Positions 22,224 through 35,177 are shown, numbered from the stretch's first letter. The stretch: 64,000 nucleotides of DNA from Choanephora cucurbitarum (GCA_025331435.1 JAIWNI010000047.1:165052-229051), one strand, 5' to 3'. The notes: generated by a model not told the origin, from the sequence alone. A program made the numbers and translations.

Positions 22224-24394
22224 ATGGATACTGAAATAAACAAAGAGCATAAAAGCAATAATGAGAACAATCAAGGTAAATAAAAGATTGGAAATAAACT
22301 CTATTTGATAAAACAAACCTGCTTAAATTTCTTGTTGCTTTTTCTGTGTACCTTTTTTTTATATACTGCTAATTATGCAATAGAGCGATCTTTGGTTCCT
22401 GCTAGCTCCAGTAGTGCCTTAGCTATCAACGATTCACTTGAAGTTCTGGACTCCACTCTTATAGCCGATAAAGAAAGTAGTATGGTTGTGACAAGATGGT
22501 ACAGTAATCGAGAATGCATTATTATTTATCACTGATCCAAATCACTAAAAAATAAAATTTATCATTGACAATAGGGTACGAGCCAATTATGTCGAAGAAA
22601 GAGAACACAACGTTCCTAGAAAAGATATGTTCGAACACTACAAAGCATACTGTGTTACAAACGGTCTTCGTCCTGTCAATTCAGCTACATTCGGAAAACT
22701 GTTGCGTATCGTATTCCCTTCATTAAAGACGAGAAGGTTAGGTGTTCGAGGTCAATCAAAATATCATTATTGTGGTATACGTGTCAAGAATGCATATGAT
22801 TCAGGGAACATGGCACTAATGAGGTAACATACTTGATTTGATTTTTATACGATTCGTTATTCTAATAAATTTCAAGCGAGCATCAGAGCGTTAGGTCGCC
22901 TGCTGTCAGAGCAAGTGCATCTATTGGCTATCTTCCCTCGACAAGCACTCGGTTGCCCTATGGAAACGAGGCTAGTTCAAGCATACAAGAATCAGATGCA
23001 TTGCCTGCTTTTGTAGTACCTCTCGTACCTAGCTATCGGTACAGTCATGAAATAGATTTCGAGCTGGCAAATTCATTTACTTTGGCTTATGAGAAGCATT
23101 GCAAGAAAATCCTTCATATGATATCCACTCATCAAATTCAAAAAGTCAGGAGCACCATGCAAGAGTTTTATCAGACTATGCCTACCAAATTTATGAATTT
23201 GATCCAGTCTGTACCTGAAATCATAGAGTCTATTTGGCGATGGGATTGCTCACTTTATGATGCAAGTATGAGTCTTGTTTGACACGCTCGAGTCTAACCT
23301 ATCTTTGTATCCATTTTTCTTCTTGTTTAGGCCATCATCAACACGGTTTTGCCTTCTGTCTCCCACTCACTTACTCAGACGATGGCTACTGTATTAAGAA
23401 CATACACTAGAGAATTGAAAGAATACATTGAAAACGCTTTGATTAACTTCCCGACTTTGCTTTTGCAAAGAAAGCTCGATGGTACTTTTTTGTTTTAGTT
23501 AGCTCAAGAAAGATAGGCTGATAAATTGAATTCCTTTATTGAATTAGTGGCACGTATCTTTTCGGCAAAGTGTCGTCGTCAGCTTTCACTTAATTTTGCA
23601 GCACAAACCGCATCGGATGCATTGAATAGAATGGAACAGCTTGTTGTGATGCGCCAAGATTGGGATCGCTTTGATGTTGACGGTATTCTAGATCAAACAT
23701 TGTGGATTTGCGATTGTGATGCTAACGAAGTCAGAGCCATTTGTAAGTATAGTATACGGAGAAATGGCCGAGCTGTGCTAACCATTTTTTCTTTGTATAA
23801 ACAATAGTACGAAATGAGATCTATGATTTGTTGAATAACAAGCCTGTCATTGAGCAATGGATGGAATGGATTGCAAGTATTGTTGCTAGATATCTCAAGC
23901 GATACATGCCTGTAAGTTGTAAATGAAAAAGCAGCGATCGTTCTAAGGAACTAAAAAGAAAAACATGTTGATTTTAGTCCAGTCCCAACGAAATCAATCA
24001 ATACCTTTCTCGATCTAAGCAGCTCTTGTTGAAATGGAATTATTACACCAGTCTTATTATGAAAGAGCTTAGTTTGCAACAAGCTCAGAGCTTTACCTCT
24101 TTCCAAAACTTGCGCCTGTTTCTTGACGATTACATTGTGTTTCTTGTGGAAGAGAATATTGCTCAAATGAATTTCATTATTTCACACCATCATCAAACAC
24201 AACAGCAAATGCATCAACAACAAGTCCAACAGCAGCAACAGCAACAGCAGCAACAGCAGCAACAGCAACAGCAACAACAACAGCAGCAGTATAAAACTGA
24301 AGATGAAAGCTTTTTCAACTACAACTCTTCATCACCTTCATCTACTAATGGAAATGGTTCAGATCAAAGTAAAGGAAACCCTTTTTCTTCGTAA
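22224..24394 (+). CDS. RFX-family winged-helix transcription factor
   Basis: Start ATG at 22224 (MDTEINKEHKSNNENNQ); at least eight exons. The RFX DNA-binding domain spans the second intron: VTRW|VRANYVEEREHNVPRKDM, then FEHYKAYC, NSATFGKLLRIVFPSLKTRR, GVRGQSKYHYCGI, the hallmark H3/wing residues that read X-box motifs. Downstream exons (HEIDFELANSFTLAYEKHC; SVSHSLTQTMATVLRTY; FSAKCRRQLSLNFAAQ; LLKWNYYTSLIMKEL) fit the extended conserved regions of fungal RFX1/Crt1/CpcR1 proteins. The C terminus has a His/Gln tract coded by CAG/CAA (about 24190-24290) and a Ser/Asn-rich end. Fungal RFX proteins regulate DNA-damage (RNR) genes or development; which applies here is unknown. Confidence 0.93.
24192..24290 (+). 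repeat. Polyglutamine CAG/CAA tract in RFX gene
   Basis: About 30 codons of mixed CAG and CAA with a few His, Met and Val interruptions near the start, close to the C terminus of the RFX protein. Length is likely polymorphic between strains (inference). Confidence 0.9.
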
Positions 24395-25162
24395 AGAAAC
24401 AGAAAAAAAAGATAGAGCCAACATCTCCACTTTCTTCTATACATATTTTGCTACCCCTTATACACCTTTGTATCTCTTCTTTTTTGTAATTTTGCATACT
24501 TAAGTATATACCTAAACTAATCTTTACACAGCACATTATCTCTTTGCTCTCTTAATTCTATTGTAATATATACATATACACATATCTATACATATCCTTT
24601 TTCTTTCTTGCATACATTATCTATTTTACATTTTGAAATAAATGTATTTAAAACCATAATCACCAGACAAGATGACACAATGTATATAAAATGACTTCTT
24701 ACTTTCTCAGCTATCACGCCTTAAAGGTGCATGTAATCTGTAATATTGATTAGGCGAAACACATCAATTGGCGAATGAAGACTCTGCGATAGTCATTATC
24801 AGGGGAGTGACAGGATGACAGCTGATATAAGTGATACATCATGTCTATACTTGTCTCAGATTTAAACAATATAAGATTTGACGTGTTCAACAACAAAAAG
24901 AGAATTACACAATCGACCATTATCACCTCATCAGCATCAGCAATCATTGGTCTTTATTTTATGTGTGTCTTACTTTGAGCAACTTTCGCCATACATCGCT
25001 TTCTTTGGTTTATTAGTTCATTATGATATCTGTTCCGATGATCAGCTATGGCTCAAACAATTAAAGGCTCTATATACAAGGATTCAGTTGTGTGCTTTTT
25101 TATGCTTTGAGATGGTTTGCACAAAATTGAGCTAGATATGAGAGCGAAGGAAATATGTAGGA
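24395..25162. other. Convergent 3' spacer, no supported gene
   Basis: The left part is T/A-rich with repeated TATACATA elements (24565-24600) and AATAAA-like signals (24638), consistent with the RFX 3' UTR. The right part should be the stress-protein 3' UTR. Confidence 0.45.
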
Positions 25163-25985
25163 TTAGACTGTGTTATGAGTACTTTTCTGGTCCTTACCAT
25201 AAACCTCAGCAAAGGTAGCACGCTTCTTTTCTTGAAGTTCTTTACGCGCTTCAATTTCACGATGTTCAAGTTTAACTACCAGAACAGGGCAAGGGCAGTT
25301 CTTGGTTAGATAGCTAGAAATGGAACCTAAGATAGACCTTTTCATGTTTAAAGGAATAGCCACAGACAGATTAGAAACTAGCTCTTCTATTCAGTGAACC
25401 CTCTTTTCCTTACCTCTTGATAGCACCAAATCCTCGTGTGCCACAAATTAGATACACTGGCTTAACTGCATGACAATAGTCAGAAATTGTTTCTTTTGGG
25501 TCGCCTCTCAAGACTTCAGAAGAAACAAATTTGAACTGATAAGAGGATTAGACAGACTGTTTAATCAAAGAAGCCAATAGCCCAGAACTTACGTCTAGCC
25601 TTCTCAGGGCATTTACTACTTCCCAGATCATAGCAGATGATATATCGTCCAATTTTACATCATCGTCTATATATCCACGCGTAACAATTGTATTACCGGA
25701 CAATAGAGGTACAAGTAAATTACGATAGTCAGATTGGCTGATAATATGTACAAGACGTATATCATCAGTGGGTCGAATGATACCGAGACAAATAGCTTTT
25801 GATATCATAGCATCGGCGTAATTGGACTGGTCATAAGCAATCACTATGGTTCGTTGATACCGATCCATAGAACCATCCTTCTGGTTGGTGCCTGACACAA
25901 TCTCAGTCGTAGGCGAGTGCGGTTCAGGAGTACCTGGGGCAGGGAAAAAGTTGGTAGGTAAGCGCGTTAGAGATGAATTTGTCAT
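25163..25985 (-). CDS. Universal stress protein (UspA-fold) family protein
   Basis: Three exons: 25985-25593, a middle exon of about 120 nt (FKFVSSEVLRGDPKETISDY ... GTRGFGAIK), and a last exon from about 25342. After a Pro-rich N terminus (residues 1-40), RTIVIAYDQSNYADAMISKA gives the first UspA strand and helix with the Asp of the nucleotide pocket. GTRGFGAIKR followed by SILGSISSYL and CPVLVV matches the ATP-binding pattern G-x2-G-x9-G-S/T, so an ATP-binding member is likely. The frame ends THNTV at 25163, but a GTAAGG inside the last exon (near 25198) and a TCTAG near 25123 could remove this tail. Cytosolic; physiological role not readable from sequence. Confidence 0.85.
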
Positions 25986-27500
25986 TGAGTATGAAGAAAG
26001 AACAAAAAAATCATAACATGGTGTAGCCTTATTTCTTTTATAGTCCCTTGACTAGGTTTCATTACCTTATCCGAGTTTATTTTTTCCCATTTAAGACAAA
26101 AAATTATGCAGCTAAAATTCGCTTTGTTAAGAAAAAAGAAACAAGGATATCAATCTCGCTGCTTCTGCAAATGATAATAACCTAATTGGCTTTTTGAACA
26201 ATCTAAATACTTGCTCAAGATACAATTGATATTGTCCCAAATAATATATCATACAAATCAGCAGCAAATCCATATTTAGTAATACACTTGCACAAAAAAA
26301 ATGGTACGTGTTTTAAGACAATAGGAAAAAACCGGTTAGACCCAGAGGTGTCCTGACAAATGTTTGAATTTATGTCAAGTGCTATATGATTGCCGCCCTT
26401 ATTTCAGCATAAAAGACCTCTTCATAAGAAGACAAGTTGAAGAATATGCAGTCATTTATCTTAGGTCTTTATTTATGAGCTAGTTGGCAAATTAATACTG
26501 AAATATATTCAAGCAAACTAAAGGGCTCCAAAAATGAGACGATAAAATATTACCTGTGCTAGTGATATAGTTAGTAACTAGTACAGCATTCTGTTTTATT
26601 TCTGCTTATGCAAGTCTCATTTCTACTACCTTGTCTTTCACAAAGAGAAAAATGCTTCTTACTAAAACTTCATTATCATGAGCATGTGGCAGGTACAAAA
26701 TATTCAATCGAGAATGATGGTTGTCACAAGAAAACTTCTATTGATTCATTTTATAGGTGCTATTAAGCTTTGATTGATGGTATCGAATGAAAGAAGCAGA
26801 TAACAGCTAGTCGTTCATTTAATTGATTGCTACAACAAGTTGAAAAACTAAGCATTTTCAATTTATGAAGGATAAATAAGCTTGTACACAGTATCTCAAA
26901 GATGATGCTATCGAAAAGTAATGCCTCATAGCTCCTAGATAAACCATTAAGTTTGGGCTTCTATTCAGCATATATTAACTCATCACAATAGTTCCTCGCT
27001 ATTTATCATTTTATACTTTGTAGCCATTGGATTTATTTATGGCGCCAAAATCGGCATATAAAATGAGCGCCAATTTTTTTCTATTAAAAAAGATCACTGA
27101 TGCGCATGCATTCATGCACAAAGTATTATGTAAGCCAATGCTGTTTTCAAGAAGTCAGAAAAAGTTGTTTGCTTTTTTAAAGACCATTTTTTTATGAAGG
27201 TTAAATAGCCTAAATTGTTTGAAAAAATAAAGAAACAAACGCGACAAGAACTATTTACCCGATATTGTTCTTGCCTTGTACTTATCAACAGACAAAATGG
27301 TTTCAAGCATATGGGAACAATAAACAATCGTTAGAAAAAAGGGGATCACAGTGACTGTTTCCAATAGACAGACGCTTAGTTGGTCAAAAAAAAAAGCAGG
27401 TCCAGTTAACTTACATCAAAAGTATACCATTTTTGATACTTGTTTTTCTTTTCTTTTTTTCTTCTTTTCTTTTTCTTGGCTTCTTTTATGCACTTTGAAA
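25986..27500. other. 1.5-kb spacer, no supported gene
   Basis: No coding signal found. Two TTTGGCGC/ATTGGCGC-like motifs flank 27041-27078 (GGCGCCAAAA and GAGCGCCAAT), resembling E2F/MBF sites. The last 100 bases are a long CT-rich run (27439-27485), the probable promoter of the methylase gene. Confidence 0.4.
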
Positions 27501-30500
27501 ATGACAGTCAATACTGAGATTGAGTCTGATTCCACACTTCCCTTCCCTATGCCGGGATCGGATGCTGACAACAAAAGACGTCATGAGGAAGAAGATGTCA
27601 GTTCCAAAGTTAGCGAAGTAGTATACATTCTAGGCGCTTCGCTTGTTAAAGTGACTCAAGAGATTATAGAGAAGAAAGGTTAGTTTTTCTTTTTCTTTGG
27701 CAGACCAAGTGCTTGAATAGAAGAAACAAGATAATTGTTATTGATGTAGGAGCATAGAAACCTATATTCCTTCTCCCGCTGTTAGTTTTTTATTGCGTCG
27801 AATCAATATACAAGAAGAGGAAGTTTATTGTCTCATGACAGGATTTATGACAGTCTATCTTTGCTTTCTTCAGGCTGTGCTTGAAGATGGCTTTCATGAA
27901 TTTACCTGTCTATTCAACAATAATGATTCAATTCTTCACCTGAATTATCAGCCCTTTCTTTGGTTCTACACGACTCATTATAACCACGATCTGGATATGT
28001 ATGAGCAAATCTCATCTAGATTCGAACCCGAATTCCTTCTGACACATCTCGACTCTATTTTCTCTAAATTTTACACACATTATTTTCTTGAAACAACCGC
28101 TCAAAAACACCAGAAAGATCATGGACAGTACTATACACCTCATACTATCATTAAATTCATGTGGGATAAATGCGCTACTCTGCCCAAGTTAGTGGAATAT
28201 ATTGAATCAGATCATATGCCTCGCGTGTATGATCCTTGCTTAGGTATGGGTTCTTTTCTATGCGAATTTCTATCGCGTTTCATCACAGCATGTCGATTCT
28301 CTTCAGTCTGGAGCAACCCAGAACGCCTACAGAAACTTATAGTTCATGATATTCCACACAATGTCTGGGGTGTTGAGATTGACCCTTTTGCATATCAACT
28401 CTGTAAAATCAACATGATGGTTCATCTCTATCCTATCTTTGTACGTCTTAAAGAGCTCAACGTTGCACTACCTCCCGGTAGTATCGGGCGTCTCAGACTG
28501 TTCTGTAATGACAGCTTAAGGATGCGTATCGACTCAAATCCTTTTGCTGGGCCTATACCAAACAAAATAGATCAGTTTGAACTTTATTCTTTGTATCTGT
28601 TGCGTGATGCCACTCTCATGAAGTTTGATTTTATCGTTACCAATCCGCCCTACATGATTCGTAAAACAGGTTATATCACTCAACCAGATCCAGCCATCTA
28701 CGACGATACCAGCTTAGGTGGAAGAGGGTTACAAGCTTATCTTTATTTCATGTGGATATCCCTTCAACGCTGTGATGATCATACTGGACAAGTCTGCCTA
28801 ATTACACCTAGCCAATGGATTGTGCTTGAGTTTGCCCAACAAATACGGTAATTCACAGTGATAACATATCATCATGATATTCAATTTAGAATTAATGTTT
28901 TCATGATAGAGAATGGATTTGGGATAACTGTAAAGTACTGGAAATGTACGAGTTTGAGCCTTATAAGGTATGGCCTCGAGTACAGACAGATTCTTTGGTT
29001 TTTCGAATTTGTAAGCGTGAGAATACCTTGGTTGATTCAGCTCCTACTGTATACCTCAGACATTCAACTAAGAGAATCACACTGAATGAGATGCTAGAAG
29101 TCTATCGCAATTACGACATCAATCAGCCAGAACTGTATCCAAGCATAAAATCTAAAGTAACTATAGTGGATGAAAGCAATCGAGAGCTTTCTACCAGAAA
29201 TGCCTCCTTTGCCTTTATGCTACCTAGCGTTTCCTTTCTCGATGAACTCAAGGAGATCACTAAGCATCTACCGCGTCTGTGTGATGGTGAAATTTATCGA
29301 GATGTATCGAAAGTAACAGATACGCCCCTTTTTTGGAACAGAGGGCCTAATACCAACCCGGTTTATTCACTCGTTGTCAGGACATCTTGGGCTCTCAAGA
29401 CTTTCGGTGTGGCTAACTACATCAAATGGCTCAGACCCTGCTTTTATTGGAATGGTAAGACGATTGCTTCCACTGCAGCAAGTGGTGGTAAAGAAGGCGA
29501 ATTCTGGAAGATAAGAGATCCGCTACGACTAAGCAAGAAAGAGACATCAGCAGCAGAAGCCTATTGGCCCTATTGTAGAATAGACCCTGAACAACCCACA
29601 CTTCCGTTTTACTCTCTGATCATGGTGAACAAAGACGACGTTGATAAACTTCGAACAGATTATGAGAAAAATGGTAACCAATCCGATACAGCTGCTATTT
29701 ACTTGTACCTGAGAGATGCACGAAATACACTACAAGCAAGCAGGACAAATGTAGATGCTGTCTATTGCCAGTACAATCGATCTGGTACAAGTGAGCCTGT
29801 AAAGATTATTCATCCTGTCAACTGTGGTTATTTCACTCGATCTCAACCTCGCACACGTTTCTTTGTGGACCGATCCAAGATGGCTGTCACTAACCAATGT
29901 ATTTATTTTACCATCAAACCCAAGTATCCATGGCAAGATGCTGATTACTTTGTTGGAATGTTGAATAGCACACTACTTCAATTCTATTTCAAAGTTCATT
30001 GTTGTTATGATCAACAAGGTCGCATGCGATTCTTTGGTCGACTGATGGCCTATATCCCATTCGCACCACCTCCTACAGACAAGTTCATGCAGCAGTTTGC
30101 AAGTTTTGTACAAGGCGCCACAATTGCTCGTACTTGGCTATACGCATTTATTCGATATATTGATACAGAGCAGCAACTAATGGGACACATTCGAAGCTGT
30201 GTATGGCAAATAAGCAGGGAAGAGATAATACTGTTACGCACGTTCCATCCACCTCCTAATTGGACACTTCGGCCCGACAATAGTCTATCACCATTAGAGA
30301 ATGAAAACCCTGATTTGTTATGGATCAAAGAGTTTGTAACTGAACGTTATGAGAAATCAGTGGCCAGGACAAAACAGGCTGACGAGATTGTACTGCCCCT
30401 CTTAAAGATGGCATCCTTATTTCAATTTGTTTTGGATCGATTGGTATATCACTTATATAAGATACCAGAAAGCCTTCAGTTGGAAATCGAAAAAGATCTT

Positions 30501-30638
30501 AACCAGACTACTTTGCGCAATCAATGGAGTTCTCGGGATGACTTAGCGATTGATGGACAAAATGTTGACGAATTCGTGGAACGCATGTTTCAGATTGCAA
30601 AGTCATTTACAACTCAACCTGATAATCAGCCTGCTTAA
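27501..30638 (+). CDS. HsdM/Eco57I/TaqI-type N6-adenine DNA methylase-like protein
   Basis: Three exons: 27501-27678, 27758-28847 and 28910-30638; both introns (79 and 62 nt) have matching phases. The protein is about 998 residues. A short N-terminal region (SKVSEVVYILGASLVKV) leads to helices, then the methylase core: GQYYTPHTIIKFMW (the YTP motif before the fold in type I/IIG enzymes), RVYDPCLGMGSFLCEFL (motif I, SAM binding), VWGVEIDPFAYQLCKINM (motif II), FDFIVTNPPYMIRKTG (catalytic motif IV, NPPY), and GQVCLITPSQWI. The C-terminal half carries WLRPCFYWNGKTI and DADYFVGMLNSTLLQFYFK, which resemble the target-recognition part of TaqI-like/type IIG enzymes. All catalytic residues are intact. 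Such proteins are bacterial by origin; introns show it is a resident fungal gene. No restriction endonuclease domain is visible. DNA 6mA activity and localisation are inference. Confidence 0.88.
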
Positions 30639-30818
30639 AAAAGCCCAGTTGTACATAGAACTAGTTTTCTCTACTATTATAAATCAAACATGCAACTATA
30701 TATCTACTATTTAACTGCTATGCAACTCTACGACCAATATATATCTATGTCTTTGTACATCTCTCTTTTTTTTTTTCAATATATACTCTCTATCAAAAGA
30801 AAAAACACATTTTTTTTA

Positions 30819-32025
30819 CTATGAATAAGAAGGAGGAGGAGGTTGTAATGAGCGATCAATATAGGTTAATGATTCTCCGTTGTCTGAATTCATCTGTGGA
30901 TTTTGTTGGTTGTCACTAAACAATAAATCATCTGTGTGTCCTCCATATGCAGGTGGTGGGAGTAGTGAGCCTTGTCTGGGCGCAAATGCAGCTTCTCTAT
31001 GATTAGCTAAAAAAAAAAGACAATGAATGAAGACGAAACATAAAAATAACAGCTTTCTTACCAGCAGAAAACAAGAAATCTTCGTGTCCAAAGTTTACAG
31101 AAACACTACAAGGGCCAATAGATCCAATGATGGGAAACACAGGATATTTGAAACCAATTGATGCTTTGCCTAGGTTTTGTCCATTTCGAGTAAAAAACAC
31201 AGTACCACTATGACATAGATAGCCTACGCCTATCACATCACCTTCCTTAATTTGTGGCCCATAAGCTCTTCCATAAACTGGGTCACTGGCAAATAGTGAA
31301 CCTGTGTTTGAATGATATGCAATTGAGTGCCGATGCCATCCTACACACACAAAAAGAAAGGATTAGGAAAGGTTTATTAAAGAAGAAACTCTTAGCTTTT
31401 TTTTTTCTGTACCTGGTAATCTCCATCGTGGATAAGGATTTGTTGCCAGACCAATAGCAAGTCTGTCTTGATCATTCAGTTGTAATACCTTAACTTCCCA
31501 ATAACTAAACTCTTGTATGGGAACAGGGAAGTTTGTAGAGATATTACCTTGGCCTTGACAAAAAACAATGCTATGAGGATCATCATCTACAACAGCCGCG
31601 TTGCTTTCTTCTTCTGAATCTGACGTTGTTGCTGTCTCTACAAACTTCCATGCATAAACTCCTTTGTCTATCACATCTGGGTACTTTGTAACGTCAATAT
31701 ATTGTGTTGTGTTGGGTGGGTATTTTGACTGCCAATCTTTGAGTCTAGTCTTTAGCTTGATGTGTCTCTGATATCATGTTTGACCCTTGAACTTACTTGA
31801 GACAGCTCGTAAAGTATCTTCGTCTATTGTGTCTAAGGGTGTCATGACTGATCTAAGTGGTTGCCATTCAACGTCTTGAGTCTGTGAGGACTGTTGCTGA
31901 TGAGCAGCGAGTGCCTTCTTTTTCATTCGTTTTAGCAGTCGAAAGCCCAGGCACGCTGAAAGTGAAAATAACAAAAATAGACAAATTATAATGACAGCAT
32001 AGAAACTTTCCCCACTGTTTGGCAT
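30819..32025 (-). CDS. Ssh4/Ear1-like SPRY-domain Rsp5 adaptor with PPxY motifs
   Basis: Membrane-bound adaptor that recruits the Nedd4-type ubiquitin ligase Rsp5 to cargo in the endosomal/vacuolar pathway. Start ATG at 32025. A single transmembrane helix lies at residues about 9-30 (AVIIICLFLLFSLSACLGF) followed by a basic stop-transfer RLLKRMKKK. After a linker comes IKLKTRLKDWQSKYPP, then a SPRY domain: GVYAWKF, YWEVKVLQLNDQDRLAIGLA, YPRWRLPG, then HRHSIAYHSNTG, GDVIGVGYLCHSGTVFFTRN and FPIIGSIGPCSVSVNFG. The tail has two Rsp5 WW-binding motifs, PPAY and PPSY, the latter at the extreme C terminus. Order and spacing match fungal Ssh4/Ear1. Four exons; convergent with the methylase gene, 180 bp apart. 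Confidence 0.9.
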
Positions 32026-33270
32026 GATATTATATAATATAGTGTATCTCTAGAGCACAGACTACAAGAGAAAGTAAAAAAGAGAGAAAAGGTATACAAA
32101 TGTGTGTGTGCAACAATAAAGAAGAAGAGGAAAAAAAAATATATGAGAGAAAGAGCTTTTTACTACTTTTTTTGTTGAATGTAACACAAACGCCGACAAC
32201 TGACTTTCTTTCAGTGTGTCTCCTTTACTTTACTTTATAAAAGGAGTAGAGGGAGTGTGTGTGTATAAACCAGAAAAAAAAGGCCACTCTGTACTACATG
32301 TTGTAAAGAAATATTTTCTTTAAGAAAAAGGAACAAACGAACAATGAATATCGCTTTTGCTTACGAAAAAAAAGTAAACAAACAAGATTGAAGGACAAAT
32401 GATCTTCATAATTAACCAGTTATGGCAATAAAGATGTCGCAACTTGGAATTTTTAGCACTAAAAATGTATATTTTTTCCATAGAAATTAAAGTTATTGAT
32501 GATGATGATCAAGTGGGAATAGAAAAGCTGAATGTGACGACAAAAGCAAGTATAGGTGCTAATCCTTGTATTTCTTCTTTCTTTCATTCTTAATGGACTA
32601 CATATCATCCAATCATTAGCTCTATGGATGGTGCTATTCCATATATAATATGAGACTTGTGTAGATAAGAACCCAGTCATTTTTACTTGCTTTCTTTTCA
32701 AGAGAGGGAGAAAACACATCAAATCTAGGCAGGCTGAAGTAAGCAGCCAACTCAACGTATGAAAGGAGGTATCTCAAAAAAAAATTGGAATGAGAAATTG
32801 ACCTTAAATCCGTAGCTCGGTCGCTTTACATACCATAAGAATATACCATGGCTCTATAATCAAAACAATAAAATAACATAGCCTATGTGCACAAACAACT
32901 TTATGCCGTGCATCTATAGGTCATGGCTTAAGTCCCTCTTTTGAGAGCGAATTGGTGTGCTATCATTTTGTACCTGATAAAGAAAGCGGCCTCTTTTCAA
33001 AAACATACTAGCCTCTGATCCTAATTAATAAGACATAATCAATGCGCATCTACTGAATGAAGATAGACGGCAAACAAAAGAGAATGTAAGACTCTTAGTC
33101 TTGAATTAGTAAAGAAAGAAAAAAAAGGAACTCGCATTGTTTAGCTCTTGTGGCTTAATGCAAGGACTGGTTTTCATTTCCAGAAAGGTTTCCATTCTTA
33201 TTTTGTCCTGCCACCTTCTCTTTTTTTTATATCCTCTCTTAAAAAACACATAAACTAACACATCGACACC
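32026..33270. other. Divergent promoter spacer, no supported gene
   Basis: Lies between the Ssh4-like gene (left) and UTP7 (right). Contains GT/TG runs (32100-32112, 32253-32267) and a CT-rich UTP7 leader (33205-33240). A 98-codon minus-strand frame at 32459-32755 shows no family trait. Confidence 0.45.
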
Positions 33271-35155
33271 ATGGTCAGAACAAAAAAGAACAAGGACAAC
33301 GGAAACGGAAACGCCACCAAATCTACGAAAGAAAAGGCAAAACCAGCTTTCACCTTGCCCAAGGTGAAGAAAATAGACGAGAGTGAAGAACCTGTCAAAA
33401 ATGAAGAAAAGTATCTGCGTACAAATGCCTCAAAAGACACTAAAGTAAGCAAGGAAACTTCGTTATTGAAGATCTCGATCGAGAAAAGAGACGACTTACA
33501 TGTTGCCGAATAGAAAATACCAGACAAAAAGTTGAAAGCCAAAATTATGCAACAAGAAAAGAACAGTCGTGATGCTGCTCGGGCAGCAGCTCGAGCTGAA
33601 ATGCTCTTGCAAGAAGAAGCCGGTTTCTTGGAAGCAGAAGGGCTCGAAAAGACATTCAAGTTTAGACAAGATCAACTTACCTCTAGTTTTGATATCAACA
33701 CAGTCAGCAAGGTAATATTTTACCTACTACCAAAGAGAGGAATGCATGTTCTAAATCTTGTTTATCTCTATAGATCTTTTCACTTGATCTACCAGAATTC
33801 GGTCCATATTCTATTGATTATACCCGTAATGGCCGTCATCTATTGCTTGGTGGTCATAAGGGTCATATTGCAGCCTTTGATTGGCAAACAGGCGGGCTTC
33901 ATTTTGAAACACATGTCAACGAGACAGTGCGCGATGTGACGTTAGTAACTTTATAAGGAGTAAATTTTGCAACCACAAACTGACTTTTCTTTATGGTTAG
34001 ATGGCTTCACAACGAAACATTATTGGCAGTGGCACAGAAAAAATATGTATACATCTATGATAAAACTGGCCTCGAAATTCATCGTCTTAAGAGTCATATG
34101 TATGTAGATCAACTAGAGTTCCTTCCCTATCACTATCTGTTGGCAACCATCGGTACCAATGGCTATTTGAAATACCAAGATACCTCTACTGGTGAATTGG
34201 TCGCTGAAAGACGTACCAAGCTTGGACCATGCAATACCATGACACAAAACCGTTACAATGCAGTTATTCATTTAGGTCATCAAAACGGCACAGTAACACT
34301 TTGGTCGCCCTCCATGCCTGCACCTCTTGTCAAGATGCAATGTCACCGCGGCCCTGTAAGATCAATTGCAGTTGATAAGGGTGGTCATTATATGGCTACA
34401 TCAGGTACAGATGGACAATTGAAGATTTGGGATATCCGAAATTATGGATGTGTTCAAGAATACTTCACACCTCGTATAGCCACCAGCTTGAGCATTTCAG
34501 ACACAGGATTGTTGAGTGTGGGTATGCATACACAAGTTCAAGTTTGGAAGGACGCATTCAGAGCAAAACAAGAGTCGCCTTATATGTCGCATTTGCAAGC
34601 TGGATCACCCATTCAGAATGTTCAGTTTGTTCCATTTGAAGATGTGTTGGGTATTGGCCATCAAAAGGGTGTTTCAAGCATCATTGTGCCTGGTGCAGGT
34701 GAAGCCAACTTTGATTCATTGGAAGCCAATCCCTTCCAGACCAAGAGACAAAGACAAGAGACTGAAGTGCATACCCTGTTGGATAAACTTCAACCTGATA
34801 TGATTGTGTTGGATCCTACACAGATCGGTAAGATCAACAAGCTGACCAAGACTGAAATCTTAAAGAGACGTAAGGAAGAAGAGGACGCAAAGAACCCAGC
34901 TGTACAAGAAAAGGAAAGAAAGAGAATGAGAGGTAGAAACTCAGCATTGAAGCGTCATATGCGCAAGAAAGCCAAGAATGTAGTGGATCATAAGACGGTA
35001 AGAAAGAAAGAAAGAGGAAAAGAAAGCCTATACTGACTAATATTTTCTTTAAACAAAAGGCTGAATTTGAAGAAAAGCTTGCAGTACAAGAGGCTAATAA
35101 GATGAAAGAAAGAAACAAAGACAAACCATTTACTACACTTGACATCTTCCAATAA
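33271..35155 (+). CDS. UTP7: UTP7/WDR46 WD40 protein of the small-subunit processome
   Basis: Nucleolar U3 snoRNP component needed for 18S rRNA maturation. Exons: 33271-33444, 33514-33711, about 33774-33942, about 34001-34998, and a last exon ending 35155. The N terminus is Lys-rich ([14 protein letters not shown]). The first intron (69 nt, GTAAGC to AATAG) is a multiple of three and ends with an in-frame TAG, so retention would truncate the protein. Conserved runs include [79 protein letters not shown] and the BING4CT region ([39 protein letters not shown]). A basic tail follows ([14 protein letters not shown], then RHMRKKAKN). Confidence 0.94.
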
Positions 35156-35177
35156 TCAATTTGTTATTATTAATAAA

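Noticed and set aside
33271..33939. Apparent premature stop splitting UTP7
   Set aside because: The TAG is the end of a good 69-nt intron (GTAAGC ... AATAG) in phase 0; splicing restores the protein.
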